Positions 53,341 through 62,681 are shown, numbered from the stretch's first letter. The stretch is DNA of 64,000 bases from Fistulifera solaris (GCA_030295235.1 AP026167.1:806001-870000), one strand, 5' to 3'. Notes: generated by a model from the sequence alone, not told the origin. Numbers and translations are program-made.

Positions 53341-54417
53341 TCATCCTTCCAATTGAATATTCAACAAAACTTGCTTGACTTCAAATCGATCGGGATCCGA
53401 GTTGTAGTCCGTGTCCATGTAATAGTCATCGACGGTCGAAGAGGGTCCTAAAATACTTTGCACAGCCCACTTTCCCAAATTCGAATACAAGCGGAATCCC
53501 TGTTCTTGCAATAGCAATTGTGATCCCAATGTAATGTCACCATTTAAAGCCAGTGTCCAAATCAAATCATCCGCGTCATCCCGCCAATCTTGTATTTGTT
53601 CTAAAGTCGGACGCGCGTGATCGACTTGAGCCACCCACCCCGTTTGTACGAGTGCTGTTCCGAATCGATCCAGAGCCTTCAGTTTATCCTCTAATGATGA
53701 TTCTTGTACAGGCACTGGTAGTTGAAGCAACTGCAAGACTTCGATTCCCATGCGAATTTGGTATTGCTTGAGAAAATCGGGGAATTTGAAAGCCTTGTTG
53801 CTCTTGTTATCGAGTTGTATCAACAAATCGGAATAGGCTTTATAATGAACATAGAGATCGAAATTGAATTGCTGTGCGGGATTCTCCGGCGAATAAGAAG
53901 CGGAGCGAACAAAAGCCGGTTTGACCGTATTCTGGACTATTTGAATTTGTTGCGTAAGTTGCGTGGAAGTAAGAAAAGGTCGCATCAATTCGAGAAATAT
54001 TTCGTCACTGCACTTCAAAACACGAGGAGCTAACGTTGGGTCGAGAGGCAAGGGAGCCGGAATAACCAAAGGCTTCGGTCGATCGGGTCGTTGGGATCGT
54101 TCTTTTCCTAATTGAAAACGATCAGAAAATTGTTCCCATTTCCCATCCAATCGATCCATCGTTTGCGCTCCTTGCACGACGGATCGTCGAACGGCAATGC
54201 CTAAATCCGATTGCGTCACGGCTTTTGTAATTTGCGCTCCTACTTCTCCCGCATGTGCCGTAGTTGGCGATGATAGAAGAACAAAACTGGTTGTTGCAGT
54301 TTGAAGCCAACGTCGTCGTGTGGATACTTGCGAATGAAGCGCGTCACACGGTCTCCCACCATAAAGGATGACACATGAAATGATTAAGCGCATCCAAAGG
54401 GACTTTCGCAACTTCAT
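53341..54417 (-). CDS. Thylakoid-lumen-targeted plastid protein
   Basis: 358 residues from the ATG MKLRKSLWMRLIISCVILYG. A signal peptide with DALH is followed by a second leader with twin-Arg STRRRWLQTATTSFVLLSS and an AHA cleavage site (TTAHAG), the layout of a Tat-imported lumen protein in a complex plastid. The mature part begins VGAQITKAVTQSDLGIAVRR and TMDRLDGKWEQFSDRFQLG, then is helical and predicted soluble (LDRFGTALVQTGWVAQVDHA, DDADDLIWTLALNGDI). I do not recognise the family. An upstream ATG would add ~22 residues but would precede the signal peptide. The upstream motif array (54492-54729) lies in its promoter. Confidence 0.75.
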   Translation of the reverse strand: MKLRKSLWMRLIISCVILYGGRPCDALHSQVSTRRRWLQTATTSFVLLSSPTTAHAGEVGAQITKAVTQSDLGIAVRRSVVQGAQTMDRLDGKWEQFSDRFQLGKERSQRPDRPKPLVIPAPLPLDPTLAPRVLKCSDEIFLELMRPFLTSTQLTQQIQIVQNTVKPAFVRSASYSPENPAQQFNFDLYVHYKAYSDLLIQLDNKSNKAFKFPDFLKQYQIRMGIEVLQLLQLPVPVQESSLEDKLKALDRFGTALVQTGWVAQVDHARPTLEQIQDWRDDADDLIWTLALNGDITLGSQLLLQEQGFRLYSNLGKWAVQSILGPSSTVDDYYMDTDYNSDPDRFEVKQVLLNIQLEG

Positions 54418-54491
54418 TTTCTTGAATGATGCGGAGTAAATGATACTTGTACTTACCTTTGTGAAAACACTACATGTATCCATCTCGCGTT

Positions 54492-54729
54492 ACCAGAAAA
54501 TGTGGGCGTGTGGTGTTTTGAGTTTTGACATATTCAGAAAATCTGGGAGAGTGGTATCTTAACGTCTCCAGAAAATCTGGGAGTGTGTATTTTGAAGTCT
54601 CCATAAAAAATTTGGAGGTGTGATATTTTGACGTCTCCAGAAAATCTGAGAGTGTGGTATTAGACGTCTCCAAAAAATCTAGGTGTGTGGTACTTTGAAA
54701 AATCCAGAAAATCTGGGAGTGTGGTTTAT
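54492..54729 (+). repeat. Array 1 of a ~34-bp motif, seven units
   Basis: Units share TCCAGAAAATCTGGGAGTGT followed by a GTATTTTGACGTC-like spacer, with several substitutions each. It lies between divergent genes (lumen protein and ferredoxin). Array 2, in opposite orientation, lies 1.9 kb away. Confidence 0.9.
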
Positions 54730-54952
54730 GTGTTGTTTTTTCGTGTCATCCGCCGCCCCTCTGTGTGACGTGTTACGTATTATTTTTCTCGTTCGCTCGC
54801 CTCACGTCTCAACAACGAGAACAACACGTCGTCGTCCCATCCTCGAGAACATCGAAGTAAAACGAGAGACACCTCATCGTCTCTTCTTCTCAACAACTCA
54901 TTCAAGTGTTTCTTCCTTCAGTGTTCTAATCTCCTCTTCCGCGAGAACCACC

Positions 54953-55321
54953 ATGAAATCAGGAGCATGCTTCTCATTGGTGGTCTCTCTGCTTTCGATT
55001 ACTTTCTCGAATGTGTTTCCCTTTACCGTACCTCGACGTCATCATCCACAACGCACTCACCAATTCATGACAAACAACATGCAAAGAGTCGAAGTGTGCG
55101 CCGGCAAGGATTGCAAGCGCAGTGGAGGTGGTCCTCGTCTCGAGAAACTCATTCAACAAGTCGTCGAAGAAGAGGGTCTCTCGAATACGACAATCGAACG
55201 ATGTTACTGTCAAGGAGAATGTGGTTACGGACCGAATATCTTGGTCGACGACAAACTCATCAACAATGTTCGTGGACGCGACGCTGTGTTGCAAGCACTG
55301 GGACTCGCGCAAGAGGCCTAA
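54953..55321 (+). CDS. Plastid-targeted thioredoxin-like 2Fe-2S ferredoxin
   Basis: 122 residues from MKSGACFSLVVSLLSITFSN, a signal peptide. NVFPF supplies the Phe at the plastid cleavage site, and a short basic transit stretch follows. The domain has two Cys pairs, VCAGKDCKRSGGG and CYCQGECGYGPN, with the length and order of thioredoxin-like [2Fe-2S] ferredoxins (NuoE-like fold). The linker reads LEKLIQQVVEEEGLSNTTIE and the end VRGRDAVLQALGLAQ. It probably carries electrons or senses redox state in the plastid. The stop TAA overlaps the ATG of the following gene by one base. A longer upstream frame lacks a start consistent with targeting. Confidence 0.85.
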   Translation: MKSGACFSLVVSLLSITFSNVFPFTVPRRHHPQRTHQFMTNNMQRVEVCAGKDCKRSGGGPRLEKLIQQVVEEEGLSNTTIERCYCQGECGYGPNILVDDKLINNVRGRDAVLQALGLAQEA

Positions 55322-55761
55322 TGTTGCTGTTTCTTTGTTTGGTGGCCTTCCTGCAAGTGGAAGGATTTGTAGTTGTGCGGTCCTATTCAGCATGTAAGGC
55401 ATATCGCTGGTTGACCGAAAAAACAGAAGATGAATTTGAGCAAGAATTGGGTGAGATTGTGGGTGAGGATGCGGGTGGTGTAGTAGTGGAAGATTTATTG
55501 TGGAGAGTCGAGAGACTTCGTTTGGAGGAACAAAATACGAAGCGTTTCTTAAAGGCTGGGCCTCGATTTTTGCCCTATGATGAATGTCGGAAATGGGTAC
55601 AAGCTTGGAATCGATGGGATTGCGAAGAAGATTGGAAGAATTGGATTGCTATGGGCGAGAAACGAAATCCATATATTCCGAGTGAGCCCGATGTGTATTA
55701 CGGTAGATTAGGTGAATGGATCTCTTGGGAGCACTTCCTAGGAAAAGAGGACATACGATAG
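55321..55761 (+). CDS. Secreted or plastid protein with Trp-rich 'W..W..FLG' module, overlapping the ferredoxin gene
   Basis: 146 residues from the ATG that shares its A with the preceding stop (TAATG). MLLFLCLVAFLQVEGF is a signal peptide, with Gly-Phe near the cleavage point. The body carries an acidic region (EDEFEQELGEIVGEDAGG) and a distinctive module: FLPYDECRKWVQAWNRW, WKNWIAMGEKRNPYIPSEPD, YYGRLGEWISWEHFLG. Trp/Gly spacing of this kind is shared by several algal proteins of unknown function. Adjacent same-strand genes with a one-base overlap are unusual in eukaryotes. They may share a transcript, or the second may be made from an internal promoter or re-initiation. Confidence 0.7.
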   Translation: MLLFLCLVAFLQVEGFVVVRSYSACKAYRWLTEKTEDEFEQELGEIVGEDAGGVVVEDLLWRVERLRLEEQNTKRFLKAGPRFLPYDECRKWVQAWNRWDCEEDWKNWIAMGEKRNPYIPSEPDVYYGRLGEWISWEHFLGKEDIR

Positions 55762-55822
55762 ACTAGTAAAATCAACAACCATTAGAGTAGTAGTGTTTAT
55801 GAGAAAAAGATCAACCATCCAA

Positions 55823-56468
55823 TTATTTCCCCAGGGTCTTTTTGTGCTGTTCCACTCGTTTCCGCAACTCTTGCAATTCTCGCTCTTTTTCTTCCATTTC
55901 GGCTCGTTTCTGAAATCGAGACGGTTGATAATACAATACAATCAAAAACGTCCGCCCACTGCAAATCCGCTCAAATGATCGACCGCACTTTTGGCGTCTG
56001 TGAATTACGAAGAGGAACAAGGGGCATGAGTCGTCAAGGAAGTTTCCATGGAAGACGAGTAAGACAAAAGCATTCTAACCGTAAATATCTTCAAATACCA
56101 CAAACGCCGTCCCTTTGGTGTCCTATAATTCAATCACATCCGTGTCAGCAAGGGCAAGCCATGAAATCATTTCAAATAAATTGCAACAGCCAAGACGTAC
56201 CGGTTTGTCGCCCAATCGTATTTGATAAATGGCTCCGTATTTGCCAAAAATGGTATACAACTCGTCAGCAGTGATAGTAAAGGGCAAATTCCGAACATAG
56301 AGAATGCGATTGACTTCTGGTGGAAGACGTGACTATAAAAAGAAGAGAGGAAATGAAATAAAAGAATATATACCGTAAGAATAAACGCCAACAACAACAT
56401 ACTGTCGCAAACATTAATCGGAGCTCCCGCCTTACATTTTGTCCTCGATTGCCTTGGTATTCGACCAT
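55823..56468 (-). CDS. SF3B6: Splicing factor SF3B6 (p14) homologue
   Basis: Four exons (56468-56436, 56332-56201, 56122-56080, 55997-55823) with GT-AG introns. The product begins [11 protein letters not shown], then [60 protein letters not shown] and [15 protein letters not shown]. These match human SF3B6 almost block for block. The RRM contains RNP2 (ILYVRNL) and RNP1 (GTAFVVF). A coiled C-terminus ([17 protein letters not shown]) replaces the animal tail. SF3B6 is the SF3b subunit contacting the branch-point adenosine in the U2 snRNP. Four small exons are unusual for the window. Confidence 0.92.
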
Positions 56469-56587
56469 TCTTCGTCAATATTAACAAGCTATTTGCGCTT
56501 TAAATAGCAAAGTTCACTAAAAGATGGTAACCGTTTAAAAAAATTGTTGTGAATGCAGACGCCCGGCCGAATAAATACGCAGTAAAA

Positions 56588-56890
56588 ATGTTTTCTGGTG
56601 CGTAAAATCACCACTCTCCCACATTTTCTGGTAGTCTGAAAAACCACACCCCCACATTTTCTGGTTACGTGAATAAACCAAACTTCCAGATTTTCTGGTT
56701 GTTTGAAAAGAAACACTGCCAGATTTTCTTGTAGTGTAAACAACCACACGCCCACACTTTCTGGTTGTGTGCAAAACCACACTCCCAGATTTTCTTGTAG
56801 TGTAAACAAGCACACACCCACATTTTCTGGTTACGTGAATAAACCACACGCCCACACTTTCTGCTGGTCAAGTGTATCCACATTTTTTGG
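56588..56890 (-). repeat. Array 2 of the ~34-bp motif, eight to nine units, inverted relative to array 1
   Basis: Units read CCACACTCCCAGATTTTCTG on the plus strand, the reverse complement of the array 1 motif. It lies between divergent SF3B6 and the tRNA-binding gene, the same relative position as array 1. Confidence 0.9.
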
Positions 56891-56993
56891 AAAAGACAAA
56901 GTACGTTAGAACAACACAGCCACGCATCATCGCCCTCGTTCTCTTGACTATATTCATTGATTGATTCATTGCTTACATTAGCATAAAGCAATC

Positions 56994-57671
56994 ATGGTAT
57001 CCGCTCTCGATATCATCAACGAAGCCATTGCAGAGCTTGAAGCTCGTTTAAATCTCAAGCCGGGAGAAGAGACGTCGTCTTCAGCGAACAAAAAGAAACC
57101 CAACAACAAAGCAGGCATAGCCAGCAAGACCGAGACGCCGCAGGAAGACGCGGAAGATCAACCCGATATCTGTAAACTCGAGTTCAAAGTGGGCGTCATT
57201 ACCAAAGTTTGGGCACACGAAAAGGCGGATAAATTGTATTGTGAAGAAATTGATGTCGGAGAAGATGAACCCCGTCAAATCGCGTCCGGTTTGCGACCGC
57301 ATTTTTCGTTAGAACAAATGCAAGGTCAGCGTTTACTCGTCATGAGCAATTTGAAGGCCAAAAATTTAGTTGGCTTCAAATCCAATGGTATGGTGCTTTG
57401 TGCTGCACAAACAAAAGACGACGGGACCGAAAAGGTCGAATTTGTGGAGCCACCGGACGGAGCGGAAATTGGGGAAGTGGTCACGTTTGAGGGATTGCCG
57501 GCGCCTCGACCGATTTCCGCGGCGCAGGTCGAAAAACGAAAAGTACTGCAGGCATGTGCCGATGGACTCAAGACAACGGAAGAATGCTTGGCGGCCTGGA
57601 ATGGACATGTCTTTATGACTTCTGCTGGTCCTTGTAAAGCAAAGACGATAGCGGGTGGAGTGATGCGTTAA
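56994..57671 (+). CDS. EMAPII/Arc1p-like tRNA-binding domain protein
   Basis: 225 residues. A short helical N-terminus (ALDIINEAIAELEARLNL) and a Lys-rich linker precede an OB-fold of the EMAPII/Trbp111 type: FKVGVITKVWAHEKADKLYC, EEIDVGEDEPRQIASGLRPH, QRLLVMSNLKAKNLVGFKSN and GMVLCAAQTKDDGTEKVEFV. This is the domain of AIMP1, Arc1p and the TyrRS C-terminus that binds tRNA and anchors synthetases. Lack of a synthetase domain makes an Arc1p/AIMP1-like cofactor likely. The domain is complete. The start ATG fits the helical head. No introns. Confidence 0.88.
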   Translation: MVSALDIINEAIAELEARLNLKPGEETSSSANKKKPNNKAGIASKTETPQEDAEDQPDICKLEFKVGVITKVWAHEKADKLYCEEIDVGEDEPRQIASGLRPHFSLEQMQGQRLLVMSNLKAKNLVGFKSNGMVLCAAQTKDDGTEKVEFVEPPDGAEIGEVVTFEGLPAPRPISAAQVEKRKVLQACADGLKTTEECLAAWNGHVFMTSAGPCKAKTIAGGVMR

Positions 57672-57752
57672 CCACGATACTCTTTCGTTAATTTGACTAA
57701 AATAAAAATAACTCTCTCGCTTAGCATTACTCCATGAACTTAAAATCAAGCC

Positions 57753-59759
57753 TCATTCGATCCCCTTCAAGCCATTGTCTCCTGATGACGATGGTTGGTC
57801 TCCATCGTTCTTGACTCGTTTCGTAACGGCAACCTTGTTGGCAGCAAGTAGTTGCAAATCCGTCAGCAACTGGTCGAATAAATCGATAGGAGGTGCATCG
57901 CGGTGACTATTATTTCTTTCACTAACACTCTTCTCGTCTTTATCTGTTCCGGGCGAACGCTGATGATCACCAAGGGAGGAACGTGAGGCGTCCTCGGCAG
58001 AGTTAGTGCGGAAACGCCCATGAATCATGTAATCGATGTGGCGACACTGCGCTTCGATACTATGAGGGAGTCGAGACTGTAGTTGTGTGGCCACATGTGT
58101 CGCTCGCGCCAGTAACTCCGCCGCTCGAGTCCATGCGGTTTCCATCAAAGCGGAAACGAAGGGATCAACGGATCCTATCGGATGGGACGCGAACGAAGTG
58201 GGTCGAGAGGAAGACTCTGAGAATAATGTCGTTACAACAATAGGACTTTTGGCAGGTAAAGAACGTTGTATTTGACGACAACGCTCCTTAAAAACTGACA
58301 CTTGCATTCCCCACCTTAATACAGCTCCCAAATGACCACGCATTCGCGTTACATGTTCATCCACGGATATTCGATCATTCGCGCTGACAATCGCCTTCCA
58401 CAATGGATCCGTGGCCAAAGTCTCCATGCGCTGCGTCCGAGCCACGGTCTCATCCGCCACTATTAATTCTGCGTTATCCAAGAACGAATTTTCGTATGCT
58501 TGAATGATTCGACTCGACAATGTTTGAATCCAATTTGTCTGCCGTGCTTTTCCCGAAGCTCGAAACACGTGAGAAGTCCCATTTCCAGTCACCAACTCAA
58601 ACGCAAACGGTGTTCGAAAGAGCGGTGCATAATCCGGCGAGGGTTCCAGCAGAAGCGCATGGGTCAGCCGTATGCGTCCATGTTTGGAATAGGAGAGTTT
58701 GTCGTGGCCGTTATCTATGCCGTACATGCGACTGATATACCACAAATAGTCATCGGTAATGACAGAAAAGCATTTACGCCACACGTTTGAGTCTTGGTGA
58801 GATTGTTTGAATAGATATCCGGCATATGCTTGTGCCTTGACTGTTGAATTGTATTGTTTATGAAAAATTTGCCTGCGTTTCTGCTGTTTGTTGACTTTGT
58901 GTGCAATAGCTGGATCAATATTGATTTGCGCTTCATTACGACTGGTTTGTTCGGAGACATTCTTATCCAACCAAGAAAATCGCTTTGTGACGATATCATC
59001 CATATTTGAAATCGAAGAGGAAGAGAGTGATTGATCATTGCTAAGATTTGTGTCATGAACTTCATTGTCTGTAGAAGCTCTATCTTGTGCGCCGTTACTG
59101 ATACGCTCTTCCTCGTCGTCGTCAAAACTGTCACTGTTACTGTGAGTAGAACGACAGTCACCTTCCTCGTCTTCCAGCGACGAACAATAACCATCCAGCT
59201 CCACACAATTAGGTATAAGACTTTCCTTGTCGTTGGAAGATGGGATAAAGAACCATTGCAGCTTGGGTGATATGATTGTTCTTGATACGGGGGCTTCCCT
59301 CTGTAGCTGTTTCAGCCTCGCCTCCATGCGCCGTTTTATTTCGAGCGGATCGTCCTCTGGGTGTAATGTTTTTACGACGTGATAAGGATCTGATTTCGGA
59401 TAAGGAGATACCGAGGGAGGCGTAGCAGCTATTGCAGTAGAGTTACTGTTCTGCTGTGTTTCTAATGAGTGAGACAGTCGCCTTTCTTGTTCGTGTTCGA
59501 ACTGAATGTAATCTCTCGGTAACGAATACAATGTCCCCACTAATACCAAATGATCACCAGACTCTGGTTGCGACATTTGAGTAGATCTTATTTTCAAAGT
59601 ATCTCGCAATAACTGAGTAACATCTTTCGCTTTTGCACCCGAATGAGATATCCGAATACCGGCAGAGGAGGTGATCAACTCTCTACGACTCTTTCGTTCG
59701 GAAGACGAGACCCACTGCTGCCAGTAGATCCGGTGTAACTCGCCTTTGCTGTTACTCAT
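57753..59759 (-). CDS. PH-domain protein, 668 residues
   Basis: The PH domain lies around residues 320-440: QAYAGYLFKQSHQDSNVWRK, CFSVITDDYLWYISRMYG, then GRIRLTHALLLEPSPDYAPL, FAFELVTGNGTSHVFRASGK and a closing helix RQTNWIQTLSSRIIQAYE. Before it is an acidic Ser-rich disordered stretch (SNSDSFDDDEEER) and an N-terminal basic region. After it the protein is helical without a known domain (WGMQVSVFKERCRQIQRSLP). PH domains usually bind phosphoinositides, so membrane signalling or trafficking is inferred. Converges on the tRNA-binding gene with ~80 bp between stops. No frame break. Confidence 0.8.
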   Translation of the reverse strand: MSNSKGELHRIYWQQWVSSSERKSRRELITSSAGIRISHSGAKAKDVTQLLRDTLKIRSTQMSQPESGDHLVLVGTLYSLPRDYIQFEHEQERRLSHSLETQQNSNSTAIAATPPSVSPYPKSDPYHVVKTLHPEDDPLEIKRRMEARLKQLQREAPVSRTIISPKLQWFFIPSSNDKESLIPNCVELDGYCSSLEDEEGDCRSTHSNSDSFDDDEEERISNGAQDRASTDNEVHDTNLSNDQSLSSSSISNMDDIVTKRFSWLDKNVSEQTSRNEAQINIDPAIAHKVNKQQKRRQIFHKQYNSTVKAQAYAGYLFKQSHQDSNVWRKCFSVITDDYLWYISRMYGIDNGHDKLSYSKHGRIRLTHALLLEPSPDYAPLFRTPFAFELVTGNGTSHVFRASGKARQTNWIQTLSSRIIQAYENSFLDNAELIVADETVARTQRMETLATDPLWKAIVSANDRISVDEHVTRMRGHLGAVLRWGMQVSVFKERCRQIQRSLPAKSPIVVTTLFSESSSRPTSFASHPIGSVDPFVSALMETAWTRAAELLARATHVATQLQSRLPHSIEAQCRHIDYMIHGRFRTNSAEDASRSSLGDHQRSPGTDKDEKSVSERNNSHRDAPPIDLFDQLLTDLQLLAANKVAVTKRVKNDGDQPSSSGDNGLKGIE

Positions 59760-60588
59760 AATCTTAAAAGAAAATGATCTTTGTAACCTTATTCCCGGTC
59801 AACAATAAACTATTACGAGAGTACTCCCCGGTATTGTTTTTTGTTGCGAATGCATGGAAAACAATACCAGGAAAAGGCAAAAATCCCATCGTGATTCGTG
59901 ACTCAAGGTAGTCGTGGTTAAGTTGACACGAAACTTATTCTTACGGTAAAAATGCAAGACAGCGATCCACGAATTATCGACGGATGTGATCGATAACAAT
60001 ATTGATGCTTACATTCATAACCTAGCGAAAGCCGTAATATCTTGACAATGAACTCCTATTCCTTCTGAAATAATTATGATGTTTGTGTCATGACTGAATG
60101 CAGTCGTGGGCATAGTCGAAATGCCCAACAACGATCCGCAAAGGAAAGGCTGCTCAAGCTCAAGGTACCGGTACTCCGTAGACCTCTATGATACATTTAG
60201 ATTCGAGATACGCACCCTATCAGGGTATGCAGCTTACTGAATGAACAGAAAGAAAGGAAAATAGTTGTACAGTCTGGCTAGGGAAAATCTTGATTTGGTT
60301 GGTTGCTCATGTGGAGAAGTAAAGCAGGCTGAGCAATGTTTTGTTTCGGAGTTACTCTTACTAACACCTGAGTATGTTGAGATGCGAAAGAGGACGGTTG
60401 TAGACGTATGCGATGATCGGATAAGTGTCATAGTGCCCCCATAGTCTAACGTCGCCAAATTTTACATTTCAGACAGAATACCAGCATTGCATTTGCAAAA
60501 GGTTTATTTTACAAGTTAATTAGCGTTTTTTTAGAAATTTGAATAGCGTTACAAAAATCAATCACGAAAGAAAGAGCTGCAGCAATAC
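59760..60588. other. Gene-free spacer with one dispersed palindrome
   Basis: 829 bp without a supported gene. Contains palindrome copy 7 (60089-60108) and a GGTACCGGTACTCCGTA site at 60163-60180. Confidence 0.45.
60089..60108. repeat. Dispersed palindrome, copy 7
   Basis: CATGACTGAATGCAGTCGTG: arms CATGACTG and CAGTCGTG around AATG, one arm mismatch. Confidence 0.7.
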
Positions 60589-61209
60589 TTAGCGTAACCT
60601 TTGTTTCACAGATCTTTCATTGTGTTCCACTTCGTGGAAACATCGTTTCTTATCATCAGACGAGTTAAAATTTTCTTCTTCGATCTGATATGCACGCTCG
60701 TAATCACGCTTTCCTTCCTCCAGCGCCAGATCAGACGCCCACTTGTCTAATTGCAAAGCGGCATCGGCGATTTGTTTCGCGGGCCATTTCCTCTTACTAG
60801 CTCCCACAATATAGCGTTTCGACCAAAACTTTCGTCTTTGTCGTTCGTAGCAGAATTTACCCTCTAGTCCTCGTGTTTCTTCCCCTAATGCCAGCATTGG
60901 ACGATTTTCTTGTCGAGTCGAAGTGAAACTCCAAAAGTAAGACGCCATGCGACGAGCCGCCTCTCGAAACTGCATCAGCTCATCGCGCGAGTACCAGCAA
61001 CTTTCATCAACATCCTTCAATTGTGAGGGATAGACTTGTACAATTGGTGCAAAAGATACTCTTCGGGGCTCGTCTATGGGAAGTGGGGATCCCATTGGGG
61101 AAAGAGAGACGACCGACCTATCGCTATCGAAGATATTGTCGACGCATTCCTTATCGATCGCCGTGGCCGGTAAACCATCTTCAATACCGTCCAGATCTAA
61201 ATGTTCCAT
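60589..61209 (-). CDS. Diatom-type RVxF protein with 'CWYSRDE' motif
   Basis: 206 residues from an ATG. The N-terminal third is acidic. An RVxF motif (EPRRVSFAPIVQVYPS) fits protein-phosphatase-1 docking. It is followed by ESCWYSRDELMQFREAARRM and RGLEGKFCYERQRRKFWSKR. The pattern 'RVxF ... WYS-x-DE-x3-F ... RGLE ... R-Q-R-R' recurs in the gene at 62187, and similar proteins are numerous in diatoms as far as I recall. No catalytic domain is seen. A phosphatase-regulatory role is inferred only from RVxF. The C-terminal region is charged and helical. Confidence 0.7.
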   Translation of the reverse strand: MEHLDLDGIEDGLPATAIDKECVDNIFDSDRSVVSLSPMGSPLPIDEPRRVSFAPIVQVYPSQLKDVDESCWYSRDELMQFREAARRMASYFWSFTSTRQENRPMLALGEETRGLEGKFCYERQRRKFWSKRYIVGASKRKWPAKQIADAALQLDKWASDLALEEGKRDYERAYQIEEENFNSSDDKKRCFHEVEHNERSVKQRLR

Positions 61210-62186
61210 TGTAATGTTATTTGTTGCGTAAAGTAAATAATCAGAGATGCTCTCTTCTCATTGTTGCCTCTTTAGATGCGTAACGGAATTATTTGTGTTC
61301 GGTATCGTGTGTTGGTGTTGCGGTCGCTCTCGGTCTTTGTTGTTCGATTCAGTCCTTCACATTCGTCCATTTTATCCCGTGTTTCACCTGGCCACGTGTC
61401 GCGCGTCTCAAATCCTACTGATACATCTAGAGTAGAAAGAAGAATACCAGAATGAATAATGATTTATACGACCGGAATGGGAATTGAAATGCGGTAGGAA
61501 AATCCTGTTGAATTCTACAGAGAGTGTTCGGTTTTCTGTTGGGCCCGTATCACGTGGAAGTTCCGTCTTTCTTTCGAGAACGAAGCGCGGAAGGAAGCAC
61601 GGAACAAGCGGGATAACAAATGGAATTGCACTGGTCGTGCTACAGTGCTGGGTGCCGTATTTTGAAATTTCAGATAAATTTGCGGAGTTATTATGAATGC
61701 GGATAATCAACTCGTGACTGGTGGGACGTGAGACTCGCGAACAAGATCCGAAACCCAAAAGCTACCCTGGCAAAGGCGAGTAAGTTATGACTATGTATGA
61801 TGAATGATGAAGGTAACGGTATCTTCTCTCTCCCCATACCTGGTACCGGTGAATCCTAAAGTCTCGAGATGATGAAAAGTCTGACTGATTGCTGCTCGGT
61901 AACGGACGAATTAGGACGAAGTTATGCTGGCAATTGGCGACTGCAAAGTGATACGATGTAAGTGCATATTCAGGCCTAAGCACGAAAACGCAGCTTCACA
62001 AGTGCAAAATTGATAAGCATTATAGGAATCACAGCAGAATATGTTCATAGGGTTGACTTAGTAAGATGAGACCGACAAGATTTACAAAAGAACAAAATGT
62101 CTACGCGCTAAAATACAATATTATCAAAAACAATAGGTATCTCCCACGCCTGCGAATCAATAGCTTGGTATGCACATTGTGCACGA
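61210..62186. other. Spacer between two RVxF protein genes
   Basis: 977 bp; contains a TACCTGGTACCGG site at 61837-61849. Small frames on both strands (e.g. 61408-61758 minus) have no support. Confidence 0.4.
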
Positions 62187-62681
62187 TCATGTCTCAATCC
62201 GCTGTCGTACGCAACGCTCGGGCTCATCTTGGCCGTCACGATCTCGTTTCTCATCAAGGTAGGCATAGTAAAACGCTCTAAATCCGGCTTCAGTTGCTTC
62301 TTTTATTGCACGGTGGCATATTTTATGAGCAAAAGCACCAAGTTTTTCACTGTCCAAGGTATTATCTGATTGTCGAAGCCTATTCGAAACGTGTACAATT
62401 AGACGATTCGAAAGAACTCGGTTGTGCTGGCGTTCAGAGAACGATCTAGTATCAAACGGATCCCATTCAGATCCTTGCCATTTCCGTGTCATAGATTGTC
62501 TTTTCAGAGATGATCGAAAGCTAATTAAGTCATCAGGCTGGTACCACATGCTCTTCTTCAAAGCATCAAAATCACCTTCCTCAAGCGTCTCCGAAGGGAC
62601 AAACACTATTGGTAAAGAGAAACGCACTTTAATCGAGTCGTTCTTTGTTCTTGTTTGCGGTGATTGGAAGGTTTTGCACAT
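62187..62681 (-). CDS. Second RVxF protein of the same family
   Basis: 164 residues from MCKTFQSPQTRTKNDSIK. The RVxF (IKVRFSLPIVFVPSE), then KKSMWYQPDDLISFRSSLKR and RSFSERQHNRVLSNRLIVHV, align by eye with the equivalent blocks of the neighbour ~1 kb away (CWYSRDELMQFREAAR; YERQRRKFWSKRYIVG). A terminal helical block (AHKICHRAIKEATEAGFRAF) resembles the neighbour's ADAALQLDKWASDL. The two are probably old tandem paralogues, quite diverged. Function unknown. Short length and single exon are normal for this type. Confidence 0.68.
   Translation of the reverse strand: MCKTFQSPQTRTKNDSIKVRFSLPIVFVPSETLEEGDFDALKKSMWYQPDDLISFRSSLKRQSMTRKWQGSEWDPFDTRSFSERQHNRVLSNRLIVHVSNRLRQSDNTLDSEKLGAFAHKICHRAIKEATEAGFRAFYYAYLDEKRDRDGQDEPERCVRQRIET

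Noticed and set aside
54492-56890. CRISPR-like interpretation of the two motif arrays
   Set aside because: Eukaryotic context, imperfect repeats, spacers are variants of one another rather than unique, and no cas genes.
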